Source: JAEMQF01 sp963775015 (GTDB lineage Bacteria > Pseudomonadota > Gammaproteobacteria > Burkholderiales > Burkholderiaceae_C). From it: DNA of 64,000 bases. The notes below the pieces were generated by a model that ran no database searches, was not told where the DNA came from, and saw only the letters and a list, made by a program, of their open reading frames with translations. The stretch is taken from assembly GCA_963775015.1 (NCBI GenBank), contig CAVZHI010000001.1, positions 124,001-188,000 of the forward strand, read 5' to 3'. The translations under genes were made by a program, and so were the position numbers. Of this stretch, positions 15,821-24,382 are shown piece after piece; within the stretch, counting starts at the first letter, position 1, and each line of letters opens with the position of its first letter.

Positions 15821-16654
15821 TCAGAGCTTTTCCGTTTCGCCGGCGCGCGGCTGCCACTTCATGAGGCGTCGCTCGACCCGGCTCACGCTCGCGTCGAGCA
15901 GCAGCGCAAACGCCGTCAAGACGAGGATTCCGGCCATCACGGTGTTGATGTCGAACGCGCCCTCGGCCTGCAAGATGAGGTAACCCACGCCGCGCGACGA
16001 GCCGAGGTATTCGCCGACGACGGCGCCGACAAACGCCAGCCCGACGCTCGTGTGCAGCGAGCTGAACACCCACGCCGTGGCGCTCGGCAGGTAGACATGG
16101 CGCAGCAGTTGGCGCGGCGTCGCACCGAGCATGCGCGCGTTCGCGAGCACGACCGGGCTCACCTCTTTCACGCCCTGGTAGACGTTGAAGAACACGATGA
16201 AAAAGACGAGCGTGATCCCGAGCGCGACCTTGCTCGCCAAGCCCAGGCCGAACCAGACCGAGAAAATCGGCGCGAGGATGACGCGCGGCATGCTGTTCAG
16301 CGCCTTGATGTACGGGTCGGCGATCGCAGCGGCGATCGGACTGAGGGCGAGCCAGAGGCCAATGCCCAGCCCGAGCGCCGTGCCGAGCGCGAAGGCGAGC
16401 GCGGTTTCGACGAGCGTGACCCAGAGGTGCGGATAGATGTCGGCGTTGACGATGAACCAGGCCCAAATCCGGGCGCCGATTCTCAAAGGCTCGCCGAAGA
16501 AAAACGCCGCCTGGCGGTCGTTTTCGAACAGCAGCGGCGGGATCAGCCCGGGCGTCGTCAGCACATGCCACAGGCCGAAGACGGCGCCGAGCACGGCAAC
16601 TTGCCAGACTCGCAAGTTGCCCGCCTTGGGTCGAACCATGTCCCAGATTTGCAT
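15821..16654 (-). CDS. ABC transporter permease, NitT/TauT (BPD) type
   Basis: A 277-residue inner-membrane permease with about six hydrophobic segments. The BPD_transp_1 coupling region is visible around VVLANARMLGATPRQLLRHV followed by YLPSATAWVFSSLHTSVGLA, the EAA-like loop that docks on the ATPase. It resembles SsuC/TauC and other NitT/TauT-family permeases. It lies 6 bp after the ATPase gene, and together with the binding protein they form a complete importer in the order binding protein, ATPase, permease. The imported compound cannot be read from the sequence; no sulphonatase, nitrate or thiamine gene is adjacent to help. Confidence 0.92.
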   Translation of the reverse strand: MQIWDMVRPKAGNLRVWQVAVLGAVFGLWHVLTTPGLIPPLLFENDRQAAFFFGEPLRIGARIWAWFIVNADIYPHLWVTLVETALAFALGTALGLGIGLWLALSPIAAAIADPYIKALNSMPRVILAPIFSVWFGLGLASKVALGITLVFFIVFFNVYQGVKEVSPVVLANARMLGATPRQLLRHVYLPSATAWVFSSLHTSVGLAFVGAVVGEYLGSSRGVGYLILQAEGAFDINTVMAGILVLTAFALLLDASVSRVERRLMKWQPRAGETEKL

Positions 16655-16660
16655 ACCGAT

Positions 16661-17482
16661 TCAGGCCACCAGCTGCTGCTGGTAACCCTTCAGCACCTCT
16701 TCGCGCAACACCGCCCAGACGGCGCGGTGCAGTTCGATGAAGCGGGGCAGCGTGCGCACCTCGGCGACGTCGCGAGGGCGGGGCAGGTCGACGCTGAACT
16801 CGCCGATCGGGTGCGACGCGGGCCCGGCGCTGAGGACGATCACCCGGTCGCTGAGCGCGATCGCTTCGTCCAGGTCGTGCGTGATGAAGAGCACCGCCTT
16901 GCGCTTGCGCGACCAGAGTTCGAGAAGCTCGTTCTCCATCAACTGGCGCGTCTGCACGTCGAGCGCTGAGAACGGCTCGTCCATCAGGATCAGGTCCGGG
17001 TCCAGGGCAAGGGTCTGTGCGAGCGAGGTTCGCTTGCGCATGCCGCCCGAGAGCTGGTGCGGGTAGCGGTCGCCGAAGCCGCCGAGGCCGACGCGCTTCA
17101 GCCAGCCCTCGGCCTGGTCGCGCGCGTCGGGCGCGCCGCGGAACTCGAGCCCGGCCATCACGTTTTGCAGCGCTGTGCGCCATGGCATCAGGCTCTCGGT
17201 CTGGAACATGTAGCCGGCGCGGCGGTTGATTCCCACGAGTGGCGTGCCGAACACCTCGATGCGGCCGCTGCTGGGCTCGAGCAGCCCGGCGGCGACGTTG
17301 AGCAAGGTGCTCTTGCCGCAGCCCGTCGGACCGACAACACTGACGAACTCCCCCGCGCCCACGCTCAGGCTGACCTCGCGCACCGCAGTGAAGCCGGCCT
17401 CGGCGGCCGAGTGCGCAGCGAAGGTGCACGTCACGCCCTGCAGGCGCAGCGCGGGGGCCGCCGGTTCGACAACGCCGTTCAC
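16661..17482 (-). CDS. ABC transporter ATP-binding protein, NitT/TauT type
   Basis: A 273-residue ATPase subunit of the importer encoded by the flanking genes. Walker A is GPTGCGKST, the Q-loop segment is GYMFQTESLMPWRTALQNVM, the signature is LSGGMRKR, Walker B is LILMDEPFSALD, and the switch His lies in FITHDLDEAI. This is the SsuB/TauB/NrtD pattern. There is no ATG in a suitable place, so the GTG at 17482 was chosen because homology begins shortly after it and because it lies 26 bp downstream of the binding-protein stop codon. The long in-frame extension upstream is the wrong-frame copy of the binding-protein gene. Confidence 0.93.
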   Translation of the reverse strand: MNGVVEPAAPALRLQGVTCTFAAHSAAEAGFTAVREVSLSVGAGEFVSVVGPTGCGKSTLLNVAAGLLEPSSGRIEVFGTPLVGINRRAGYMFQTESLMPWRTALQNVMAGLEFRGAPDARDQAEGWLKRVGLGGFGDRYPHQLSGGMRKRTSLAQTLALDPDLILMDEPFSALDVQTRQLMENELLELWSRKRKAVLFITHDLDEAIALSDRVIVLSAGPASHPIGEFSVDLPRPRDVAEVRTLPRFIELHRAVWAVLREEVLKGYQQQLVA

Positions 17483-17508
17483 GCTTCGCGGCGCCTGCGG
17501 GTGAAAGC

Positions 17509-18531
17509 TCAACCCTTGGGGTATTTGATGTTGGCGCGTTTCACGAAGTCGTTCGTGTACACCGCGGCGAGGTCGAACTTCACATCGGCCAGCGCCGGGT
17601 CGGCGCTTTGCAGCGCACGCACGGCGGTGGCCGCGCCCGCCTCCGGAATCGAACCGTCGACCGACAACGCGCCCTTGCTGGCGAGGAAGGCGTCGATGTA
17701 GACCGCGCGGTCGCCGAGCAGGTAGCTCTCGGGAACGGCCTTGATGATCTCTCCCGGCCCCGCCGCCTGGATCCACTTGTTCGCACGCACGATCGCGTTC
17801 GCCAGCGCCTGCGTCGTCGCCGGGTATTTCGTGATGAAACTCTGCGGCGCATAGAGGCAACCCGCGGGCATCGGCCCGCCGAACACTTTGTCCGACTCGG
17901 CGACGATGCGCGTGTCGGAGATGATCTTCAGGTCGCCGGAGCGCTGCAGCAAGGTGATCACGGGGTCGAGATTGCTGATCGCGTCGATCTGCCCGGAGCG
18001 CATCGCCGCGACCGCGCCGTTGCCCGCGCCGATACCGATGATGCTCACGTCGCTGGGTTTCAGGCCCGCCTTGGCGATGACGAAGTTCGCCATCACGTTC
18101 GTGCTCGAGCCTGGCGCGGTGACGCCGATCTTCTTGCCCTTCAGGTCGGCGAGGGTCTTGTACCCGGGCAGCGTTTTCGGGTTGATGCCGAACACGATTT
18201 GCGGCGCCCGCCCTTGCAAGACAAAGGCGCGCAACGCCTGGCCTTTGGCCTGCATGTTCAAGGTGTGCTCGAAGGCGCCGGAGACGACGTCGGCACTGCC
18301 GCCCACCACCGCTTGCAGGGCGCGCGAACCGCCGGCGAAATCGGCGATCGTCACGTCGAGACCTGCGCTCTTGAAGTAACCGAGGCTCTCCGCCACGGTC
18401 AGCGGCAGGTAGTACAGCAGGTTCTTGCCGCCGACGGCGATCGTCAGCGCAGGTTTTTCCACGCCTTGAGCCCGCAGGCGAAGCGGCGCCGCCAAGGTGG
18501 CGGCGGAAATGACAAAAGTGCGGCGTTGCAT
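17509..18531 (-). CDS. ABC transporter substrate-binding protein, NitT/TauT (NMT1/SsuA-like) type
   Basis: A 340-residue periplasmic binding protein of the NMT1/THI5-like fold. The N-terminus MQRRTFVISAATLAAPLRL has an RRxF twin-arginine-like pair, a hydrophobic core and an LRAQ cleavage-like site, so export by Tat or Sec is expected. Family features follow: LPLTVAESLGYFKSAGLDV, DFAGGSRALQAVVGGSADVV, LKGKKIGVTAPGSSTNV and GQIDAISNLDPVI. It is the first gene of the importer operon. The ATG at 18531 fits the signal peptide better than one 13 codons upstream. The ligand is unknown; the family covers sulphonates, nitrate, thiamine precursors and aromatic acids. Confidence 0.92.
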   Translation of the reverse strand: MQRRTFVISAATLAAPLRLRAQGVEKPALTIAVGGKNLLYYLPLTVAESLGYFKSAGLDVTIADFAGGSRALQAVVGGSADVVSGAFEHTLNMQAKGQALRAFVLQGRAPQIVFGINPKTLPGYKTLADLKGKKIGVTAPGSSTNVMANFVIAKAGLKPSDVSIIGIGAGNGAVAAMRSGQIDAISNLDPVITLLQRSGDLKIISDTRIVAESDKVFGGPMPAGCLYAPQSFITKYPATTQALANAIVRANKWIQAAGPGEIIKAVPESYLLGDRAVYIDAFLASKGALSVDGSIPEAGAATAVRALQSADPALADVKFDLAAVYTNDFVKRANIKYPKG

Positions 18532-18678
18532 GGTCAAGCCCCGGGAGACAGCAGGGGCCGACTGTAGCAAGTGGCGCTGTGATTGGGGCCTATGGTCTGC
18601 CCGGGATCGCGCGCCACGGCGCCCTGCGAAGCGCCTTCTGGTGGCAGCAGCAGGGCGCTTGCCGCTGCGGCGCGTTCA

Positions 18679-19647
18679 TCAGCCCACCGCTTCGCCGAAC
18701 AGCGCGAGCGGAATCGAGAAACTGCGCTCGATGCTGCCGTTCTTGCCCTCGTCGATGCTGATCGTCACGCTGGCGTTCGCGACGTCGATCCGGACGAGCT
18801 GGTGCGGCAGGGTCACGAGCCACGCGCCTTGGGTCGGAACGCCGTTCGGATTGAACGTCGCTCCGCCCACGGTCGAAACCGTGTACTCGAAGGTTTCGCC
18901 CGACGACGTGCCGGCGAGCGTGTGCGTCCCGCTGTAGCTGGCGCTTTGCAGAACGCCCGCGACCTGGACCGCCTGGCGCGTCAAGTCAACGTCGCTCAAC
19001 GTGAAATGGCCGATGCGACCGTTGAAGTGGGTCGTGACGGCCAGACTGCTTGCGCTGACATGCGTCGTGACGTTGCTGCCGATGCCATTCACGACCAGCG
19101 TGCGTTGCACGCTCGCGCTGCCGATGAACGACACGACGCCCCGCGGCAGCGTCACGTTCAGGGTGTTGCTCATCAGGGTCACCGCCACTGAGCCGGGCGC
19201 GACACTCTGCACGGTCAGCGTGACGGCGCCGTTCAACATCGCCTGGCCACCCGCGCCACGGCAGTTGATGAACGCGACTTGATAGACCTCGCCCGCGTCG
19301 AGCTGCCCGTTGAGCTCTTCCAGGGCGCTCGCACCTGTGATCGTCATCGTCGCCTGCCCGCCCCCGGCGCAGCTCAGCGCCGGGCTCGATGTCGCAAGCG
19401 CCTGTTTGCGCCCGGCGCGCTGCACGCTCGACGTGCCCGGCACGAGCTGTGTCGCGGTCAGGAGCGTCGCGTCGAGGGCACTGCTCGCGTCGGCGCCGAC
19501 CGCGCTCGCATTCGCTGAATGTTGCGTCGCCGTCGGGCTGGACAGCGGTGTGGGATCGCTCGTCCCGCCGCCGCCGCAGGCGATCATCAGCGCGACGCTC
19601 AATGCACTGACCGTCAGCGTCGGGAACGGCATGAATCGGCTGGCCAT
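18679..19647 (-). CDS. Hypothetical lipoprotein with beta-rich exported domain
   Basis: A 322-residue protein of unknown function. The N-terminus MASRFMPFPTLTVSALSVAL followed by MIACGGGG is a lipoprotein signal with Cys as the lipidated residue, then a Ser/Thr/Pro-rich tether. The body is dominated by alternating Val/Thr/Ser/Gly strands, which suggests an all-beta exported domain. I recognise no enzymatic motif. Two further Cys residues (LSCAGG, INCRGAGG) could form a disulphide. It is divergent from the serine protease gene, with a 176-bp shared upstream region. Lipoproteins with a GGGG tether are common in Burkholderiales. Confidence 0.75.
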   Translation of the reverse strand: MASRFMPFPTLTVSALSVALMIACGGGGTSDPTPLSSPTATQHSANASAVGADASSALDATLLTATQLVPGTSSVQRAGRKQALATSSPALSCAGGGQATMTITGASALEELNGQLDAGEVYQVAFINCRGAGGQAMLNGAVTLTVQSVAPGSVAVTLMSNTLNVTLPRGVVSFIGSASVQRTLVVNGIGSNVTTHVSASSLAVTTHFNGRIGHFTLSDVDLTRQAVQVAGVLQSASYSGTHTLAGTSSGETFEYTVSTVGGATFNPNGVPTQGAWLVTLPHQLVRIDVANASVTISIDEGKNGSIERSFSIPLALFGEAVG

Positions 19648-19823
19648 GGGAATACTCCGGTATCGCCTTCGACTGTGCGCCGTGCGCCAACGCCGTGCGT
19701 GTCGCCACACCTAAGGTCTGTGACGAGCCATTGCGGGAGCGGCTCGCCCGGCGCTGGCGCGTGACTTGCTGCACGGCGCTCTGGCCCAAGCGGCGTGCCA
19801 TCGCGCCCGTAAAATCCCGCCCG

Positions 19824-21146
19824 ATGAACCTCTCCCGCTGGGCCGCGACATGGGCAGCCTCAATGCTCGCCGCGCCGCTCTGGGCCCAGACACCCGCAGC
19901 TGCCGACCCCACGGGTTCGGCGCCGGCGACGGTGTCGCTTTCGGCGCGCAAGGTCTACGAACAAGCGCGCTCGCAGCTGGTGCAAATCCGCACCGTCCTG
20001 AAGGGGCGGGCGAGCCAGACCTCGGTCGGCTCGGGGTTCTTCGTCTCCAGCGACGGCCTCATCGTCTCCAACTTCCACGTCATCAGCGAAGCCGCGCTCA
20101 AGCCGGACCGGCATGACCTGGTTTACGTCACCGCCGACGGCCGCGAGGCGCCGGTGCGAATCCTGCAAATCGACGTGCTGCACGACCTGGCACTGCTCAA
20201 GGCCGGCGATTCCGCGACCCGTTCATTCGACGCATTGGCGTTTCGCGACGAGGCGCGTGCGCTGTCGCAAGGCGAACGCATTTACTCGCTGGGAAACCCG
20301 CTCGACGTGGGTTTTGCGGTGACGGAGGGCAACTACAACGGCATGGTCAAGCGCAGTTTTTACCCGCAGATCTTTTTCGGCGGCGCGCTCAGCGGCGGCA
20401 TGAGCGGCGGCCCGGCGCTGGACCAGGAAGGCCATGTCATCGGCGTCAATGTGGCGCGGCGCGTCGACGGCGAACAGGTGAGTTTCCTCGTTCCGGCAAC
20501 GTTTGCCTCGGCGCTGCTGCAACGCGGGCGCGCCGCCAAGCCGCTCGCGACGCCGGCGTATGCGACGCTCAGCGAACAGCTCACCGTGCATCAGGAAATG
20601 CTCACCGAGCGCTTCATCGCGCAAGGCTTCAAGCCGGCGACGCACGTGCACTACCGGGTTCCCGTGCCTGCCGACGGCTTCATGCGCTGCTGGGGCAGCA
20701 GCGAGCCGTCTCGCACCGGAGGCATGGATCTGGAGCGCTCGGACTGCGTGATGGACACGCGCATTTTTGTCGGCGAGTTCAATACCGGCGCCTTGAGCGT
20801 GCGCCACGAAAGTTACGACGGGAAGAACCTCGGCGCGCTGCGCTTTGCGGCGCGCCATTCGGCGAGTTTTCGCAACGAGTCGTTCTCGCGCCTGAGCGCC
20901 CAGCACCAGACCAAGGCCGCGTGCCACGAGGACTACATCGACCGTTCCGGCCTGGTGCTGCGCGCCGTCACCTGCCTGCGTGCGTACCGCAAACTGAGCG
21001 GGCTGTACGACGTGTCGGTGCTGGTGGCCACACTCGACCAGGCCGACGCGGGCGTGCAAGGGCGTCTGGACGCGCAGGGCGTGAGCTTTGCCAACGCCTT
21101 GAAGCTTTCGCGCCACTACCTTGAGTCGTACGCGTGGGCACCCTAG
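19824..21146 (+). CDS. Trypsin-like serine protease (S1C/HtrA-type catalytic domain, no PDZ seen)
   Basis: A 440-residue exported protein. The signal peptide MNLSRWAATWAASMLAAPLW ends at WAQ. The chymotrypsin-fold domain spans about residues 45-230 with the triad in VSNFHVIS (His), VLHDLALLK (Asp) and GGMSGGPALD (nucleophile Ser in a GxSGGP frame), plus SLGNPLDVGFAVTEG. The C-terminal 200 residues are unlike a PDZ domain and contain several Cys residues; I do not recognise them. The ATG at 19824 fits the signal peptide; a further 43 codons upstream are open but unlikely. Its end overlaps the FHA-membrane gene by 13 bp, which suggests translational coupling and a joint role. Confidence 0.88.
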   Translation: MNLSRWAATWAASMLAAPLWAQTPAAADPTGSAPATVSLSARKVYEQARSQLVQIRTVLKGRASQTSVGSGFFVSSDGLIVSNFHVISEAALKPDRHDLVYVTADGREAPVRILQIDVLHDLALLKAGDSATRSFDALAFRDEARALSQGERIYSLGNPLDVGFAVTEGNYNGMVKRSFYPQIFFGGALSGGMSGGPALDQEGHVIGVNVARRVDGEQVSFLVPATFASALLQRGRAAKPLATPAYATLSEQLTVHQEMLTERFIAQGFKPATHVHYRVPVPADGFMRCWGSSEPSRTGGMDLERSDCVMDTRIFVGEFNTGALSVRHESYDGKNLGALRFAARHSASFRNESFSRLSAQHQTKAACHEDYIDRSGLVLRAVTCLRAYRKLSGLYDVSVLVATLDQADAGVQGRLDAQGVSFANALKLSRHYLESYAWAP

Positions 21147-22138
21147 CGCTGCTCGAGGTGCTGGACCGCGACGGCCAGGCGCGCAGCTCGGTCGCGGTGC
21201 GGCGCTGGCCGCTGCGCGTCGGGCGGGCCTTGGACAACCACATGGTATTGTCGGATCCCTTCGTCGCGCCTCATCACTTTCACGTGCAAGCGGGCGACGA
21301 AGGTTTGCACCTCGTCGTCGACGGCACGGCGAACGGCGTACAGGTCGGTCGGCGCCGACTCCACACCGGCGAAGAACACCGCTGGGCGCTCGATACCGAG
21401 CCGCTCGAACTGACGGTCGGGCGCACCCGCTTGCGCCTGCGCAGCGCGGCGCAGGCGCTGCCCGCCGAGTTGCCGCTGGCGGGCCTGGCGACGCGCAGCC
21501 GGCGCTGGGTGCCGAGCCTGGTGGCGGCGTGCGTCCTGCTCGCGCTGCTGATGTTCAACACCTACCTCGAGACCGACCCGGACGGATTGGGCCGCGCCAG
21601 CGCCGCCCTGTTGCTCTCGGCGGCGTCGGTGACGGCGGTGTGGTGCGGCCTGTGGGCGCTGCTGTCCAAGACGTTCACGCGCCAGGCCCGGTTCGGCTGG
21701 CACTTGCGCGTGTTTCTCTTTGCCGGCATCGCCCTCTTCGCCGCCGAACATGTGCCCGACGTGCTGGCGTTTGCCCTGTCGTGGACGTGGACCAGCAGTT
21801 TCAGCTTCATTGCCACCTACAGCGTTGCCGCGGCGCTGCTCTACTACCACTTGCTCGCCGTCGAACTGGCACGGCCGCGCCTGATGCGCCTGGCGGCGCT
21901 CGCGATCGCCGGCGCCGCGGTCGCCGTGACGCTCTGGTTCAACGTGCAGCGCACCGAGCGCTTCGGCGAAGAGCTCTACATGAGCCATTTGTACCCACCG
22001 GCGGTGCGCTTGGCGCGCCCGGTCAACGTCGATCGCTACCTCGAAGGCGTGGCGGCGCTGCAAACCGGCCTGGACGAGAAGGCGAAAGTGGCGACGCGTG
22101 GCGATGCAGCGGGCGGCAAGGAAGGTGATGACGACTGA
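21134..22138 (+). CDS. FHA-domain membrane protein
   Basis: A 334-residue protein with an N-terminal FHA-like domain (about residues 1-105; pocket elements RVGRALDNHMVLSD, APHHFHV and TANGVQVGRRRL, a weaker match than the FHA protein at 1248) followed by about five transmembrane helices between residues 125 and 270. A short charged tail ends EGDDD. The FHA part lacks the canonical Ser-x-x-His and Asn-Gly-Thr pair exactly, so phosphothreonine binding is uncertain. It starts with GTG at 21134 inside the end of the protease gene and overlaps the following SDR gene by 11 bp. It may tie an envelope protease to cytoplasmic signalling (inference). Confidence 0.8.
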   Translation: MGTLALLEVLDRDGQARSSVAVRRWPLRVGRALDNHMVLSDPFVAPHHFHVQAGDEGLHLVVDGTANGVQVGRRRLHTGEEHRWALDTEPLELTVGRTRLRLRSAAQALPAELPLAGLATRSRRWVPSLVAACVLLALLMFNTYLETDPDGLGRASAALLLSAASVTAVWCGLWALLSKTFTRQARFGWHLRVFLFAGIALFAAEHVPDVLAFALSWTWTSSFSFIATYSVAAALLYYHLLAVELARPRLMRLAALAIAGAAVAVTLWFNVQRTERFGEELYMSHLYPPAVRLARPVNVDRYLEGVAALQTGLDEKAKVATRGDAAGGKEGDDD

Positions 22139-22895
22139 TCCGCCCGCCCCGCAGCGCACCGTGCTCGTCACCGGTGCAAGCCGAGGCATCGGCGCGGCGA
22201 CGGCGCGGCTCTGCGCGCGCCAGGGCTGGGCGGTCGCGGTGAACTACGCCAGCGCTGGCGCAGCCGCGCAGGCCCTCGTCGACGCGATTCGCGCCGAGGG
22301 CGGGACAGCGCTCGCGCTGCGCGCCGACGTCGCCGAGAACGACCAGGTGAACGCCATGTTCGAGCGCATCGACGCCGAACTCCCGCCGCTTGCGGCACTC
22401 GTCAACAACGCCGGCGTGATCGACGTGCCGTGCCGCGTCGACGCCATGAGCGTACAGCGCCTGCAGCGCATGTTTGCGATCAACGTGTTCGGCAGCTTCT
22501 ACTGCGCGCGCGAAGCGGTGCGGCGCCTGTCCAAGTCGAACGGCGGCCGCGGCGGGGCGATCGTCAACCTGTCTTCGGCGGCGGCGCGGCTCGGGGCTCC
22601 CGGTCAGTACGTCGACTACGCCGCGGCCAAGGCGGCGATCGATGCGTTCACGATCGGCCTGGCGAAGGAAGTCGCGATGGAAGGGATTCGCGTCAACGCG
22701 GTGCGGCCGGGAATCATCGATACCGACATTCACGCGTCGGGGGGTCACCCCGATCGGGCGTGGCAGGCTGCGCCGCAGGTTCCGATGCAGCGCCCGGGAA
22801 GTGCCGACGAAGTCGCGCAGGCGGTTCTCTGGCTGCTTTCCGACGCGGCGAGCTATACGACGGGAACGATTCTCGACGTGACCGGAGGCCGATAG
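22128..22895 (+). CDS. SDR family NAD(P)-dependent oxidoreductase
   Basis: A 255-residue classical short-chain dehydrogenase/reductase. It has the nucleotide motif TGASRGIG, NNAG, the catalytic Ser in NLSSAAARLG and YAAAK with the catalytic Tyr and Lys, and ends with the usual TGTILDVTGGR. A glucose/ribitol dehydrogenase or FabG-like role is possible, but the substrate is unknown. The ATG at 22128 has GGAAGG just upstream and gives an 11-bp overlap with the FHA-membrane gene; an upstream ATG at 22098 would extend the overlap without adding homology. Confidence 0.92.
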   Translation: MTTDPPAPQRTVLVTGASRGIGAATARLCARQGWAVAVNYASAGAAAQALVDAIRAEGGTALALRADVAENDQVNAMFERIDAELPPLAALVNNAGVIDVPCRVDAMSVQRLQRMFAINVFGSFYCAREAVRRLSKSNGGRGGAIVNLSSAAARLGAPGQYVDYAAAKAAIDAFTIGLAKEVAMEGIRVNAVRPGIIDTDIHASGGHPDRAWQAAPQVPMQRPGSADEVAQAVLWLLSDAASYTTGTILDVTGGR

Positions 22896-22975
22896 GCACG
22901 GCGGCGCCGCCACCGGCAGCGCTCCCGCGCGCAACGCATACTGGCGCCTTCGCGCGGATTCAACGGAAGGCTCCC

Positions 22976-23380
22976 ATGGACAAGCTGCAGTCGCTTCACG
23001 CCCTCATGCAACCGCTCCTGCCCGGCCTCATGGGCGTCGAGCTGCAAGTGGTGGCGCCCGACCAAGTGGTCGCGACGATGAAAGTCCGGCCCGACCTGTG
23101 CACCACCGGCGACACGCTGCACGGCGGCGCGTTCATGGCCTTTGCCGATACGCTCGGCGCCGTCGGCACGTTCATGAATTTGCCGCCCGGCGCGCGCACG
23201 ACGACCGTCAACTCGAGCACCCAATTCATCGCCGGCGCCAAGGTCGGCTCCACCGTCACCGGCGAATCGACGCCGCTGCATCGCGGCCGGACGACGACGG
23301 TGTGGCAGACCCGAATCTCGTCGGAAGAAGGCCGACTCTGCGCCGTCGTGACGCAGACCCAGCTGATTCTTGCGCCCTGA
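22976..23380 (+). CDS. PaaI-family hotdog thioesterase
   Basis: A 134-residue single-domain hotdog protein expected to hydrolyse acyl-CoA thioesters in the cytoplasm. The PaaI/YbgC-like core is GDTLHGGAFMAFADTLGAVG, where HGG and the downstream Asp are the catalytic region, followed by TVNSSTQFIAGAKVGSTVTG and the final beta-strands. Typical family length. GGAAGG at 22965-22970 stands 5 bp before the ATG. It follows the SDR gene by 80 bp in the same direction and is convergent with the next gene. Confidence 0.92.
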   Translation: MDKLQSLHALMQPLLPGLMGVELQVVAPDQVVATMKVRPDLCTTGDTLHGGAFMAFADTLGAVGTFMNLPPGARTTTVNSSTQFIAGAKVGSTVTGESTPLHRGRTTTVWQTRISSEEGRLCAVVTQTQLILAP

Positions 23381-23400
23381 TAACGATGGCCCGGCCGCAA

Positions 23401-23703
23401 TCAGGCCGACTTGGCGACCAGCTCGAAGTGTTCCACCGCCGGCGGCACGGCAAAGAACGGGCCGACGATGGCGCGCCACTGCGCAAAGAGTGGCCCCCCG
23501 CGAAAGTCCACGGTGTGGTTCTCCAGCGTGTCCCAATAGATCATCAGGATGAAGCGCTCGGGCGACTCGACGCCGCGATTCACTTTGTAGCCGCGAAAAC
23601 CCTTGGACTTCGAGACGACGCTCTCGACGCCGCGCTGAACCGCGACGCCAAATTCCGGGCCCTTGCCGGGCGGGACACGAATGTCGGCGATTTCGAGAAT
23701 CAT
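23401..23703 (-). CDS. Antibiotic biosynthesis monooxygenase (ABM) domain protein
   Basis: A 100-residue small dimeric alpha+beta-barrel protein. The start MILEIADIRVPPGKGPEF, the middle KGFRGYKVNRGVESPERFIL and MIYWDTLENHTVDFR, and the terminal FFAVPPAVEHFE fit the ABM/DUF4188-like family. Members range from haem-degrading and quinol monooxygenases to proteins of unknown role; no specific activity can be claimed. It is first in a minus-strand set upstream of an HCCA-isomerase-like gene in the opposite reading order, and convergent with the thioesterase. Confidence 0.85.
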   Translation of the reverse strand: MILEIADIRVPPGKGPEFGVAVQRGVESVVSKSKGFRGYKVNRGVESPERFILMIYWDTLENHTVDFRGGPLFAQWRAIVGPFFAVPPAVEHFELVAKSA

Positions 23704-23778
23704 GGGAGCCCCTCTTGTGCGACGGCGTGCGTCAGGCGCGCCTTGACGGCAGTTTAGTTGCCGAACCGAGCCCCGAAC

Positions 23779-24369
23779 TCAGGCCAGCGCTTCGCGCACG
23801 AAGTCGAGCCTGTCCTGGCCGAAGAAGAGCTGATCGCCGACAAAAAAGCTCGGCGCGCCGAACACACCGCGCGCCACCGCTTCTTCGGTCGTCGCGATGA
23901 GCCGCGCCTTTGTGTCGGACTCTGCCGCCAAGGCGAGCAGCGCTTCGGCGTCGAACCCGGCTTGCGCGAGGCGCGTCGCGAGCTGTGCCGCGTCGCCCAC
24001 ATTGCACTGCTCGCGCCACATGGCGTTGAACATGGCGTCGCAGCAACGCAGGAAGTTGTGTGGCTGCGTCATCTGCACTCCGGTGGCGATGCGCATCAAC
24101 GGCAACGTGTTCACCGGAAAGTGCGGGTTGGGCACGAAAGGCACGCCGTAGCGCGTCGCCCAGCGCGCCAGGTCGCCGAACATCCAGCGGCCCTTGGCCG
24201 GCACCGTCGCGGGACTCGCGTTGCCGGTCGCCTTGAACACGCCGCCGAGCAGCATTGGGCGCCAGACGATTTGCGCGCCGCATGACGCAGCGATTTGCGG
24301 CAACTGGGTGTACGCCAGGTAACTTGCCGGGCTGCCGAAATCGAAGAAATACTCGACGCTGCGGGTCAT
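23779..24369 (-). CDS. 2-hydroxychromene-2-carboxylate isomerase family protein
   Basis: A 196-residue thioredoxin-fold protein closer to canonical HCCA isomerases (NahD-like) than the paralogue at 12230. The N-terminal FFDFGSPASYLAYTQLP carries the active-site Ser, and WRPMLLGGVFKATGN, NPHFPVNT and the terminal GVFGAPSFFVGDQLFFGQDR are all standard. It is expected to be glutathione-dependent. It lies 13 bp after the atypical SDR gene on the same strand, and the thioredoxin lipoprotein gene precedes that SDR, so the three may be cotranscribed. The substrate is unknown. Confidence 0.92.
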   Translation of the reverse strand: MTRSVEYFFDFGSPASYLAYTQLPQIAASCGAQIVWRPMLLGGVFKATGNASPATVPAKGRWMFGDLARWATRYGVPFVPNPHFPVNTLPLMRIATGVQMTQPHNFLRCCDAMFNAMWREQCNVGDAAQLATRLAQAGFDAEALLALAAESDTKARLIATTEEAVARGVFGAPSFFVGDQLFFGQDRLDFVREALA

Positions 24370-24382
24370 GGGCGTTGCCTCA

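Noticed and set aside
15821..18531. Naming the first importer as sulphonate, taurine or nitrate specific
   Set aside because: The families overlap and no neighbouring catabolic gene identifies the ligand.
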